A stretch of 64,000 nucleotides of DNA. It comes from Congeria kusceri (Eukaryota; Mollusca; Bivalvia; Myida; Dreissenidae). Under the pieces are notes generated by a model, which saw nothing but the letters and a program-made list of their open reading frames with translations, was not told the origin of the DNA and ran no database searches. Shown here in pieces: positions 1-10,530 of the stretch. Position 1 is the first letter of the stretch, and the number at the start of each line of letters is the position of its first letter. The stretch is taken from assembly GCA_027627225.1 (NCBI GenBank), contig JAPFQT010000431.1:1-64000 (forward strand), written 5' to 3'. The translations under genes and the position numbers were made by a program.

Positions 1-144
1 GCAGTCCGCACAGGTTAATCAGGGACGACACTTTCCGCCTACAGTGGAATTTTGTTTAGAAGAGACTTCCTTTAAACAGAAAATACGATAAAAGCGGACT
101 GCACTTACTAATCTGGGACGACACTTTACGCACTTGCATTAAGC
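1..144. mobile_element. Foldback MITE, partial at window start
   Basis: Right-hand 144 bp of the roughly 186-bp inverted-repeat element seen complete at 10531-10716. The arm ends GCACTTGCATTAAGC. Confidence 0.75.
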
Positions 145-776
145 CCGGTTTTCTCACGGCGCGTCTCATATATCTAGTCATGCAACATTATTAGCCATAT
201 GCATGGAAAACAATCTGATCCTGATGATTACAAACAACCGACATCTTGACGTAGTCTATAGCACTGAAATATTGGAAACAACGACATGTACATCATAATG
301 CAGTATTAACAGCCATATGCAAGCAAAACAAACTGCACCTAATGTTTATGCTTTAGCATAATGTGATATTTACATTGGACATCACATACCTTATAATAAT
401 ATATTGTCAACTTTTAATAACTCTGAAACATGTCAGTATATAATTCATACACTTGAAAGTTAGGAAACAAAACAAATATATATACATGTATATTCCACTG
501 TTGATTATTTTATCTTCATGTTTTAGCTATCAACTGGTCTTACTGTATATAATTTTCTTTTTATTATCCTATTGCACACTTTGTTTTGACTTTTTATTGG
601 AAAAAAAGAACTGATGTACTTCGAAGTTGTAACAGATCAGAATTACTAGTCACACTGGTACTCAGGGGTATGCATTTTGTATTGCTCATGTATTCATGTC
701 ACACATGAATTTAGTGATTTTTATTTTTTACTTTGACTTATAGACTGAAAAACTAGCGAAACATTATATAAATATA
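145..776. other. AT-rich non-coding stretch
   Basis: No gene, splice-bounded exon or inverted-repeat element recognised. Repeated in all units; U5 lacks about 274 bp of it. Confidence 0.6.
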
Positions 777-907
777 ATATGGCTGCATGTGTGACATTGA
801 TATTGTCAACCCGTCGGCAGAGTGTCACCCAAGGCGAATGCCTAGTGGTGACATTCTGTTTCGAGGGTAAACAACATCAATAATCAATGTCTCTCACGCT
901 GCCATAT
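777..907. repeat. 131-bp imperfect palindrome, U1
   Basis: Starts ATATGGCTGCATGTGTGACA and ends TGTCTCTCACGCTGCCATAT, which mirror each other. Further in, GAGTGTCACCCAAGGCGAATG mirrors across a short centre with GGTGACATTCTG. It could fold into one long hairpin. Probably a fossil foldback element; no open reading frame. Confidence 0.7.
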
Positions 908-2927
908 AAACTGATTTATTTTATTATACCAAACAAAATTGAGTAAAATAGGGTAAACACATGCTTAATTCTGCCCATCAAGATTGAAGAATGCCTAAAT
1001 ATTCTTTCATATTCAGAAATACTTGAAAAACAATTTTTCTTACATTTAACATTGACGAGAATCGTTTGTTTACACACTAAATAGTGATGTCACGACTATA
1101 TGACGTCACGACAAGGGAGGCAATCTTTTCATGATGCGGCTGAAAAACTGATGCAGTTACTTGCCCTCATATGACATTCAAAATATCAGCCCGTTCACAT
1201 GACCTGACAGTCACTTTCGCGTGGTCACATGTCAAAAAGGTTGAAATGTTTTTGAGTCAAAATATCTCTTTCTCCAGTAATGGGAATTTATCATTGTAGA
1301 GAAAAGCTACGTATAATAATACTAAATATTGTATGCACATACAACAAAAATTATTTAAGGTCATACAAAAAATATCAACAAATGGTTTCATTTAAAAGTT
1401 TAGATAACATGTTTGTATTCATTTGTATATCAATATTTACATCAAAATGTTAAAGCTGTATGTAACAACATTTGAGAAAACTTTATGTATATACAAAGTA
1501 GTATTAATCCATTATTTTCATATACCTTTTTAGGTCTTTCTAAACAATAGTACATTAAATGAAAAAAACGAAACAACAACACATAACACGAGCGTACAAA
1601 GGCTAATTTTTAATATTATTATCATACCAGGTTGATTGTTTATTTTACTAATATTTTGTAATTTATGATATTTATTAGTATAATGTGAACCTTGAGTTTG
1701 TCTGTTTTTGTTTAGGTGACTTGTGAATATTTGAATTGACTCTTCGAAATTGAAGTTTGACCCTTGAAAATTTGGGTCAAAGGGTCAATGACCCTAGAAA
1801 TGTACAGCCTACTGAACACCCTGATACAATTATTAATTGAAATAAACAATATAATTATAGCTTTGTTTTCATTTACCATTTTAAAAATATTAATACTTTT
1901 GTAACTTGAATTGCACACTTACAATATCTGAATTATTAAATTTATAAAGATTAAGATATACCCCAACATTTTAATTTAACACTTTCAAAAAATATTGTGC
2001 AAGTTTAATTGCAAGTAATTATGTTCTGAAACATTAAAAACAAAACTATACACCTTAATTTTTGTGGGTATTGAAACAATGGAGTTAACCAAATCTGTTA
2101 AAAATGTGTGAACAACATGATTGCTCAATACTCAAACCAACTCAAGCTCTTCATTATGAACTGCTGATACTCAGTAATTAGCACAAACAACAATGTAAAT
2201 TTAAAAAATGTAAAATTTTAATTATGAGTGTATTTAGACATACACAATGTAATCTATGAGAAAAATGGTATATAATGGTAAAATACTTGTACCTAGAACT
2301 ATACAATCTGTTCATTCCAAGACAAACAGGTGTGAATAAAACCTATAATAGTATTTTATTATTGCAAAGTATAATGTTACCATACTGCAAACCTATTTAT
2401 GCATACTAACAGTACTGGTATATTACTTCTTTGGCTAGACTGAAATCATCTGGCAATTAAATAATTTGAAGTGCAAGGAACTTAGTTAAGTCACCAGTCA
2501 CTAAGTTTTATAGCAGACAAATGTTGAATGTAGATCATTGTTAATTTCTCAACAAATCTTGAGAGTTTCAAGTACTTTAGAATTAAGATGCACAAAAATG
2601 AATTTAAATTTGTATGAACTAAGACAACATTGAAAAACAAAACACTATAGTTACCACAAACTTATTTGTAATATTCAGAAAAATATATTTTGAATGTGCA
2701 ATTAACATAGCGTTGTGCAATTTATACCGCTAATAATATGTAAAGAAAGGATAATTTTAGCTGAACTATGAGAAAAAATGTTTAACAGTTCACATTGTCA
2801 AACCATGTGTCATTGTGAACACCGTATATCAAGTTCACACTCGTATGTTCACAAGTTTAATGCCTATTTTAAGTTGTTAAAATTCAAAGAGGTAGTGGTA
2901 GATTCTTTATCTGAAATATAGTCTGGA
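908..2927. other. AT-rich stretch before the minisatellite
   Basis: No credible gene. It contains a CRE-like TGACGTCA octamer at 1101-1108, an inverted TGACCC...GGGTCA cluster around 1770-1795 and GAACACCCTG at 1814-1823, the surviving right end of the putative inverted-repeat element seen whole in U3 and U5. The 68-residue minus-strand frame at 1712-1918 has no recognisable similarity. Confidence 0.55.
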
Positions 2928-4238
2928 CCAAGTACGTGCTGATGTGAGCCACTATTAGCACATGCCTGTCCATTTCACATCAACAAAGAAAGAATGTATT
3001 GCCATATCAACTTATTGTTAATGTGGCCTGGTACAAGTGTGTGCTGATGTGAGACACTATTAGCACATGCCTGTGCTGGGAAACATGGCCATTGCACATC
3101 GAGACGGAAGGAATATATTGTCATTTCAACTAATGGTTAATGGGACCTGGCACAAGTGTGTCCTGACTTAGACACTATTAGCACATGCATGTGCTGGGAA
3201 ACATGGCCATTTCACATCAAGACAGAAGGAACATATTGCCATATCAACAAATGGTTAATGAGTCTTGGTACAAGTGTGTTCTGATGTGAGACAATTTTAG
3301 CACATGCATGTGCTCGGAAACATGGCCATTTCAAATCAAGACAGTAGGAATATATTGTCATATCAACTTATGATTAATGTGTCTTGGTACAAGTGTGTGC
3401 TGATGTGAGCCACTATTAGCACATGCATGTGCTGGGAAACATGGCCATTTCACATCAAGACAGAAGGAATATATTGCAATATCAACTTATGGTTAATGTG
3501 ACCTGGTACAAGTGTGTGCTGATGTGAAACAATATAAGCACATGCCTGTGCTGGCAAACATGGCCATATCACATCAATACAGAAGAAATATATTGCCATA
3601 TCAACTAATGGTTAATGTGACCTGGTACAAGTGTGTGCTGATGTTAGACAATATTAGCACATGCCTGTGCTGGGAAACATGGCAATTTCACATCATGACA
3701 AAAGGAATATATTGCCATATCAACTAATAGTTAATGTGACCTGGTACAAGTGTGTGCTGATGTGAGACACTATTAGCACATGTCTGTGCTGGGAAACATG
3801 GCCATTTCACATCAAGACATAATGAATATATTGCCATATCAACTAATGGTAAATGTCACCTGGTAAAAGTGTGTGCCGATGTGAGACCCTACCAGCACAT
3901 GCCTGTGCTGGGAAACATGGCCATTTCACATGAAGACAAAATGAATATATTGCCATATCAACTTATGGTTAACGTGACCTGCTACAAGTGTGTGCTGATG
4001 TGAGACACCATAAGCACATGCCTGTGCTGGGAAACATGGCTATAAAACATCAATACAGAAGGAATATATTGTCATATCAACTAATACTTAATGTGACCTG
4101 GTACAAGTGTGTGCTGATGTGGGACACCATAAGCACATGCCTGTGCTGGGAAACATGTCCATTTCACATCAATACAAAAGAAATATATTGCCATATCAAC
4201 TTATGGTTAATGTGACCTGGTACATGTGTGTACTGATG
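2928..4238. repeat. 119-bp minisatellite array, U1
   Basis: About 11 monomers of 119 bp. Landmarks are GGTACAAGTGTGTGCTGATG, GAGACACTATTAGCACATGC, CTGTGCTGGGAAACATGGCC and ATATTGCCATATCAACT. Repeated short frames spaced at multiples of 119 confirm the period. Because 119 is not a multiple of 3, a frame cannot repeat from monomer to monomer, so the short ORFs here are by-products. Confidence 0.95.
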
Positions 4239-4507
4239 TATTTTTCTACTTGTATCTTATATAATGCTATTGCATTGAAAGCTAACCTGGATACATGTTA
4301 CAGAAACTAAACATACCACAAGTTAGATGTCATTTATTTACTGTTTTACTTTTACGCACTTTACTTTTTGCACTTATACAAATTTAACATGACATTTGGT
4401 CCTTGTATCTTTGATCTTTCACTGGACTGACTGGAATATAACCAGTCAGTCAGGTATATTTCGGACTATCTGTAGTAAGGTAACGTAAAATATGTTTGCA
4501 TATATAC
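4239..4507. other. Sequence between minisatellite and exon E, with hairpin
   Basis: Downstream of exon E on the minus strand. CTGACTGG at 4427-4434 and CCAGTCAG at 4442-4449 form a perfect 8-bp stem around a 7-nt loop, extendable with mismatches. Present in all units. No gene. Confidence 0.6.
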
Positions 4508-4665
4508 CGCAATATTTGGTTTAATTTTCAGCAGGTCAAACATGGTGGCCATGTCAATCAAACTATGGCGTACTTCCCGATACAGTGAACCAATGAAATT
4601 GAGGGGAATCAAGCGCTCGAACAGCAGGCCGTTCACCATAACTTGATCGCCGACTGTCATCGTAT
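4508..4665 (-). pseudogene. ABCB7: ABCB7-like exon E, U1
   Basis: 158-bp minus-strand exon, acceptor CATCCTCAG, donor ATTGCG|GTATAT. Two bases complete the codon split with exon D, then 52 codons: [52 protein letters not shown]. It matches the ABCB7 segment around [20 protein letters not shown] and LNFLGTVYRETRQALIDM, the last helix leading to the nucleotide-binding domain. Copy-specific changes are Gln in GDQV (Leu elsewhere) and Asp instead of Gly at the D-E junction. The exon ends in phase 0; no downstream NBD exon is recognisable in the unit. Confidence 0.9.
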
Positions 4666-6297
4666 CTGAGGATGAGAAGCAATTATAGTTAAGGACTGAA
4701 AAGACGATATCAGTGCAGAGAATGTTTTCTGCATTCCTAAGAATGCATTCTCAATCACTAGTAAACCTTAGTCTCCCCAATTAAAAACATTTTCGAACAG
4801 GCATTTGTTTTCAACCAATACAAACAGAGTTCATAACTATTGAATTAAAACTGCTACAATGTTTCTTCCCCATTCACAAGATTTCATGCAATTGGGAACT
4901 GAAAGTGTACTTGAGTTGCATGACACCTATTGCATCAAACAATCTTGCACTTTACCATATTTAATGTTTGTTTTCCCACAATCTATTTTTTCGGCCACCC
5001 TCAAAATTAGCTAAAATAAATATTTGTTTGAGTCAATTTTTTTGGACCCTTTCAGAAAAGGAAATAAACTACTATCTAGGTTTTTGGTTGGATACTTATT
5101 GGAAATATCCATTGACATTAAATATTTCACAGGAAGCGATGATGGTTTTCACAAGTTTTTCCGAATTGTTTATTAATGTAATCATGCATTCTATACACAG
5201 AGGATGACGTCACATGCCAAACCTCTGTACTTAACTGCATTATTTCTCCCAAAACGGCGAAATATGCTTACGCATGAAGTAATCCCGCGTATGAAAGTTG
5301 TTTCAGAAATGACTTTATTGATACCATTAATCAGTCTAATATTCAGATAATACTGCTAGTAGAATATATTTCTGTTATAATATAAAATAACAGTAAAATC
5401 TCAGTTGTTCGTGTTTAACGCTACTTAGCTTGTTTATTATAAAAAGCTACTTTCACTTTTATTTTGTGTCAAAATTCAAGGTTAGATGCCAGTAAATCAA
5501 ATTCCCGTAGGGTCCCATTATAAAACGGCGAACTTTCAGATTTCAGATTGTGCAAACTTGGTGTCTGTTCAAAGATGAATCTTTCGTCATCCAAAAATTG
5601 CAATAAAAAGAAATGGCATTTTACTTCTAAGAAAATGCGTCTCACCCGAATGCAGACACCTGTAGAAACTAGGGTTTAGGCAGTCATATTTCGACAAAAG
5701 CCCCATGCCACAGTAAACACACCCCAAAAACCCATCTTTTAAGTTAGCCTCCAAAGAAATCCACAAAAATGTTCCAAACACACAGAGGATATTAGAAATA
5801 ACCACAAAAGGCATGTCTGACATTGCTAAATGCTTTTCATAGCAGAAGAAAAATAGAACTCTAGTAAAAGGCAATATTTGGAATGTAAAACGGAGGGAAA
5901 CACGTTGATTTACTGGTATCTAACCTCCATGCGATGTTAAATCAGCCATTGCAATCTATGCTGGAAAGTAGCGCGTACCCATAATGCCTAGAGCTTGAGT
6001 TCACAGGTCTGTCAGACCAGTGTACACACAACGGCTATCATGTGAAGTCTTTACAGCCCGACTTTGAATGCCCATTAGCAAGTTGTACAATGGCTTTAAT
6101 ATAAAGTCTCAGGTAATAAATTAATGCCTTTAGCACTAAACGCAAACCATATTCGCTGATAACAATACTAATTTACGATTTTTATGACAATATTGCAGAT
6201 GCTACCTTTTAGGACAAATTTTGAACAATTATTTTTTGTGACACAAACTTTTGGGAGGTTGAAAAAATGTATGCCTTCGAAAACGTAACGTTTTTAC
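4666..6297 (-). other. Intron-like stretch between exons D and E, U1
   Basis: AT-rich. It contains a small hairpin (TGCATTC/GAATGCA, 4730-4747) and a TGACGTCA octamer at 5205-5212. Two ORFs (4968-5207 plus, 5587-5874 minus) have no recognisable similarity. The second changes frame in U4 through a one-base loss, so it does not look coding. Confidence 0.6.
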
Positions 6298-6472
6298 CTG
6301 CCATGATGCCCTGGCTGGCGAGGATCATGATGGCTGTCAGTCCGACACTAAAGATGAAGTTCTGACTCCAGTTCAGCAGGGCCAGACTGGTTACAGTTTT
6401 CACTGACTTCTCCTCATATACACTAAGAATTGTGTCGTACCGTTCTGCCTCGTCCTTCTAGTTATTGAAACA
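6298..6472 (-). pseudogene. ABCB7: ABCB7-like exon D with in-frame TAG, U1
   Basis: 175-bp minus-strand exon with acceptor AATTTCAG and donor GGCAG|GTAAAA. It reads [16 protein letters not shown], then [41 protein letters not shown] and one base of a split codon. ABCB7 has YFNNE.YEA.RYD at this place and [19 protein letters not shown] at the end. The fifth codon is TAG (6458-6460), where the family has Glu. The same TAG ends in AG and could serve as an alternative acceptor (exon start 6457), dropping five codons in frame. Without that, the reading frame is broken. Confidence 0.9.
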
Positions 6473-6902
6473 CTGAAATTACAGAGAAAACAATAATTGG
6501 AATATGGTATGAACAAATAAATGTTTGTGTGACTGAACACCAATATTAGAACACATATATTCAAACTCATGGCCCACTCTGCCAGTCACCAAATTAGCCA
6601 ATGACTACATTTTGAACATTTACTTTTCTAAAGAAAATCTATTTTGGTTTTAATGGTTAATCATGTTTAAATCTTGTGTTGTGTTGTGCGTATTGTCTTG
6701 TATTTTATAGGCAATAGGTCATTTGGCTTGAATAATGGACCAGCGGATGTTAATAAGGGTTTCTCTATTGGTGATGTCTGTGGAATTTCTTCATTCTTAT
6801 ATTTATTCTTTAAAAAAAATCCTATTAAATGTCTATTGTGAGTAGGGTTTTAACATAATACAATAAGTTTGTCTAAAGACATGTTTAAGCCCTAAGGAGG
6901 GA

Positions 6903-7022
6903 AATAGTCTGCTAATTGCTGTGACAAACAATTGAGTCCAAAAATAGTCTGCTAATTGCTGTGACAAACAATTGAGTCCAAAAACAGTCTGCTAATTGCT
7001 GTGACAAACAATTGAGTCCAAA
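6903..7022. repeat. Three 40-bp direct repeats, U1
   Basis: AGTCTGCTAATTGCTGTGAC followed by AAACAATTGAGTCCAAAA, three times at 40-bp spacing, in the intron between exons C and D. Present in each unit. Confidence 0.9.
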
Positions 7023-7097
7023 ACAACTCAGTGAAGTTACTTGGAAACATACCAGTAATTAAGTAATTGGAAATAGCGTACAAAACAACTTACACGT

Positions 7098-7401
7098 ACA
7101 TTCTAAGAATCGTTATACATCTGAGCAAAAACATAACAGATTTTCAAGCTTTTAGCTTTTTAACACTTTTTAAAGCCATTAAATCTTGCAACAAATTCAT
7201 GTTTTGGAAGCGTACCTTCACTGTCTCGTAGTTGACGAGTGAGAACGTACATGTACATTCTAAGACTCTTAATACATCTGAACTTTTAACAAAAACATTA
7301 CAGATTTTCAAGCGTTAAGCTCTTAAACACTTTAAAACCACTAAATATTACATGCATGTTTTGGAAGTGTACCTTCACTGTCTTGTAGTTGATGAGTGAG
7401 T
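7098..7401 (-). repeat. Local duplication of exon C 3' end, U1
   Basis: Two adjacent diverged copies of about 150 bp (7098-7244 and 7253-7401), each running from GTACATTCTAAGA through TTTTCAAGC and GTTTTGGAAG to the exon C 3' end. The partial exon copy at 7216-7243 reads S-L-V-N-Y-E-T-V-K followed by donor GTACGC but has no acceptor. Equivalent partial copies are at 17887-17914, 39720-39747, 51811-51838 and 62622-62649. Confidence 0.8.
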
Positions 7402-7460
7402 CTATGGCCTTGTTGCCTGCCTCTCCTTCAGCCTGGTTCATCTGCACTCGGATCTTTGTC
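7373..7460 (-). pseudogene. ABCB7: ABCB7-like exon C, U1
   Basis: 88-bp minus-strand exon with acceptor CTATATAG and donor GTGAAG|GTACAC. One base completes Arg, then 29 codons [16 protein letters not shown] and [17 protein letters not shown]7 proteins have RTKFR..MNKADNDAGN..AIDSL.NYETVK here, the cytosolic/matrix loop after the TRWR helix, so the family assignment is strong. The usual NYETVK is NYKTVK in this copy. A second, partial copy of the exon's 3' end lies just downstream at 7216-7243. Confidence 0.9.
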
Positions 7461-8105
7461 CTATATAGGGGACAAGTTTTGTAACAACAAAGATAATAAT
7501 TTTGAATTAACACAACTATAAATTCTTAACAAAAATTATTTTTCAAATTCACACAACTACTACTTTTGTAGCTCTAGAGTTGACGATAACCTAATTAAAC
7601 CTGGTTCATACTGACAATTTCAAATTCACACTTTCTGTAGCTGTAGACTGAAAGATGAGGATAATATAATTATTCCAAGTTCAGCAATCAACTTCAGCAG
7701 TAAGGAATGCCAATATGACAAGCTTTTAAAGTAATTTTCATTGACGGCATTTAATATTTGTCATGCATTATAACGAGAATGTTCTACATATACAGAGATA
7801 TCCCTAATATGTACAACACATCCATGGAACCTCAACAATTGAACAATCCATGAGTATTGTTAAAGTTTTTTCACAGCTATAAAACAGGCAGATACCAGTT
7901 AAATTTATACTGGGTATATCACACCAATATTTTCTTGATATTGCTCCACATATTCTTGAATATGCATGTAGTTATATACAGGTAAATAATACAAGAGCAG
8001 TAATTTCTGTAAGAATTTGATAACAGAGTTATAGTACTTCATCTCAACACTTCTACTCAGCACCCACATGATTTTTTAATTTAAATCCCTCTATAAATCC
8101 CCTAA
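7461..8105 (-). other. Intron-like stretch upstream of exon C, U1
   Basis: AT-rich and non-coding. From 7812 (TACAACACATCC) it forms the host-derived half of the 766-bp subrepeat that also carries the truncated MITE. Confidence 0.6.
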
Positions 8106-8577
8106 TGCTAGGTTCCCACTATCACGATTTGCGCCACGATTGAAATTGTGGTCTAAATCGTGGACCAATCGTGATGATCCTATCATATCTTGAGGTCAGT
8201 CGTGGCAATCGTGTTCATCGTCGAACGGTTCAAAAATTATTTACGATTAACACGACCAACTGCGATCAATTGTCCATTGGGATCAGCGTATCAGATCTTA
8301 TTGCATCGTAACAAAGTGCGAAAAATCGTATCTAATCGTGCATCCAAATCGTGGTGATCAGGACCGATCATAGACGAGATAAAACACCACGCTCTGTTAA
8401 GATGTGTTGCGATCTCCAAGAAACAATGAAGTCAATAGTCAGTCAGGCTGTATTTATATCATTCGGGTCCAGTCGTAGCTCGAATTGTGATCTCCATAGA
8501 TCATGATCGTGAAAGACATCGCGACCACAATTGTATCCTATTGTAACGGAGCGCATGGATTGGTGATAAGCGTATCG
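8106..8577. mobile_element. Truncated CGAT-rich MITE, U1
   Basis: Left part of the element, cut at GCGTATCG and fused to TACAACACATCC, which also occurs at 7812. The pair 7812-8577 and 8578 onward is a tandem duplication with a 766-bp period. Confidence 0.88.
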
Positions 8578-8871
8578 TACAACACATCCATGGAACCTGA
8601 ATTATTGAACAATCCATGAGTAGGGTTAAAGTTTTTTCACAGCTACAAAACTGGCAGATACCAGTTAAATTTATACTAGGTATATCACACCAATATTTTC
8701 TTGATATTGCTCCACATATTCTTGAGTATGCATGTAGTTATATACAGGTAAATAGTACAAGAGCAGTAATTTCTGTAAGAATTTGATAACAGAGTTATAG
8801 TACTTCATCTCAACACTTCTACTCAGCACCCACATGATTTTTTAATTTAAATCCCTCTATAAATCCCCTAA

Positions 8872-9664
8872 TGCTAGGTTCCCACTATCACGATTTGCGC
8901 CACGATTGTTGTGGTCTAAATCGTGGACCAATCGTGATGATCCTATCATATCTTGAGGTCAGTCGTGGCAATCGTGTTCATCGTCGAACGGTTCAAAAAT
9001 TATTTACGATTAACACGACCAACTGCGACCAATTGTCCATTGGGATCAGCGTATCAGATCTTATTGCATCGTAACAAAGTGCGAAAAATCGTATCTAATC
9101 GTGCATCCAAATCGTGGTGATCAGGACCGATCATAGACGAGATAAAACACCACGCTCTGTTAAGATGTGTTGCGATCTCAAGAAACAATGAAGTCAATAG
9201 TCAGTCAGGCTGTATTTATATCATTCGGGTCCAGTCGTAGCTCGAATTGTGATCTCCATAGATCATGATCGTGAAAGACATCGCGACCACAATTGTATCC
9301 TATTGTAACGGAGCGCATGGATTTGTGATAAGCGTATCGAGACTTATCTGAACGTACTAGAACGTCCTTTTTCGGGGAACCCGATCGTAATGATCGTGTC
9401 AGATCGAGACCCATTTGTGGACAATATCGAAACAATCCCAACGGTACGTATGTAATCGTATCTAAACTGGAGATCAGACCGTGACACCTGTAATTAACGA
9501 ATCGCAAAACATCGTACAAAAACAGAGCGCAAAACATCGTATCAAAACGTATGGACTCGCATCACATTGTATCCAAGCCTGAAAAATCAAAGAAATACCA
9601 CGATCAGCTGCAAGTGGCCAATCGTGGCGTTCGTGACAGACCACAGGATAGTGGGAACCTAGCA
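8872..9664. mobile_element. CGAT-rich MITE, full length, U1
   Basis: 793 bp with 18-bp perfect terminal inverted repeats TGCTAGGTTCCCACTATC, flanked by TAA on both sides (8869-8871, 9665-9667). A 3-bp TAA duplication fits the PIF/Harbinger superfamily (TWA targets), an inference without a transposase. The interior is packed with ATCG/CGAT motifs on both strands. The ORFs at 9205-9537 and 8871-9074 have no similarity to transposases. It lies in the intron between exons C and B. Confidence 0.85.
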
Positions 9665-9822
9665 TAAATACATTAAAATAATGTTCCACCTAGAATGCAG
9701 AGCATGGTGGTCGATAATTATATACCCCTAAAATACTGTTATCACATTTGTCGCAAAGAAATATTCACAGAAGTACACAATCACAAATGCTACCCATAAT
9801 ATGTATGGATGAAACTACACAC

Positions 9823-9902
9823 CTCCACTGTGTGATCAGCAAGGTAAATATCGTGTAGGTTGTTATGCAGCCAATCGTTACACCTGCAAACTCCGGGCCG
9901 CA
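9823..9902 (-). pseudogene. ABCB7: ABCB7-like exon B, U1
   Basis: 80-bp minus-strand exon between TATTTCAG and donor TGGAG|GTGTGT. It is read in phase 0 as CGPEFAGVTIGC, then a hydrophobic helix ending TLLITQW plus AG, the first two bases of an Arg codon. It matches the family pattern KCGAQFA...TRWR. The trailing AG joins the first G of exon C to restore the conserved Arg, so the B-C junction is exact. The sequence appears unchanged in U2-U4. Confidence 0.87.
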
Positions 9903-10399
9903 CTGAAATACCAAATGAGTATTCAAGGATTTACTTTCACTGGAATGGTATATAATTTAATTTAAACATACCTGTTTTTGTATCTTCAGATACTGTCATA
10001 CAAATACAATAAGACAAATAGAAGGAATAAGAAAACTAACGTAGAAAATGTTTCTGTAGTATGAGACAGCTAAAAGTAGATCATAGTAAATTTATTGGTG
10101 ATAAAGTCAAGTAAAATCTATTTAATTTCTGATTAAAACAGACTGAAAGTACTGTAAAATCATTTTATTTCGCGGAGGTCTAATTTTTCGCCTATTTTGT
10201 GGTCCAAACTGAATGCAACTTTAAGACCCGGCTGTAATTTTCTTTTCGCATGATTATTAGAAAATACATACCCAAAAATGAAACAATGGGCAAATTAAAG
10301 ACCAAGCGCATTAGCAGTTTTTCAAGAATGTATACATTTAGACATCCAATCAAATAAAATGATTTTACAGGGTGATGGCACAGAAACAGCGAGGCCTAC
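9903..10399 (-). other. Intron-like stretch between exons A and B, U1
   Basis: 497 bp without a recognisable feature apart from the flanking splice sites. Confidence 0.6.
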
Positions 10400-10481
10400 C
10401 AGGACGCCAGTAACCATGAGCACCTCGAGAACTGTGGGAACCACGTTGAACACCACCGACCTGAGGACACATTCTATACCC
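10400..10481 (-). pseudogene. ABCB7: ABCB7-like exon A, U1
   Basis: Minus-strand exon of 82 bp, bounded by acceptor TTTCAG (plus 10482-10487) and donor CTG|GTAGGC. It starts with one base completing a split codon, then 27 codons beginning GIECVLRSVVFN and ending EVLMVTGVL. This aligns with the ABCB7/ATM1 stretch written from memory as GISFVLSALVFN...SGVL in the human protein, a transmembrane helix of the half-transporter that exports a sulfur/glutathione species from mitochondria for cytosolic Fe-S assembly. The family continues with a three-residue Y-Y/A-K segment before CG, which is absent between exons A and B: either a 9-nt microexon or a small deletion. Part of an amplified cassette, so probably not translated. 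Confidence 0.82.
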
Positions 10482-10530
10482 CTGAAATGTACGAAACAAA
10501 GACATATGAGGCGTGTCGAGGTAAATCAGG

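Noticed and set aside
1101..1108. TGACGTCA octamers (also 5205-5212) as CRE-type regulatory sites
   Set aside because: An 8-bp palindrome occurs by chance at this scale, and neither is near a recognisable promoter.
3512..4310. Short plus-strand ORFs in the minisatellite (starting MCADV...)
   Set aside because: They are the 119-bp monomer read in whichever frame is open. The period is not a multiple of 3, so the same peptide cannot continue between monomers.
4968..5207. 79-residue plus-strand ORF present in all units
   Set aside because: Intronic position, opposite strand to the exons, AT-rich composition and no recognised domain.
5587..5874. 95-residue minus-strand ORF between exons D and E (153 residues in U4)
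   Set aside because: No recognised similarity. U4 loses one base and changes frame mid-way, and there are no matching splice signals.
6903..7022. The 40-bp triplet as a CRISPR-like array
   Set aside because: The repeats are contiguous with no unique spacers, in a eukaryotic intron.
9205..9537. 110-residue minus-strand ORF in every full-length MITE
   Set aside because: Lies within a CGAT-rich non-autonomous element, partly overlaps its terminal repeats, and shows no transposase motif. Conservation among units reflects recent DNA duplication.
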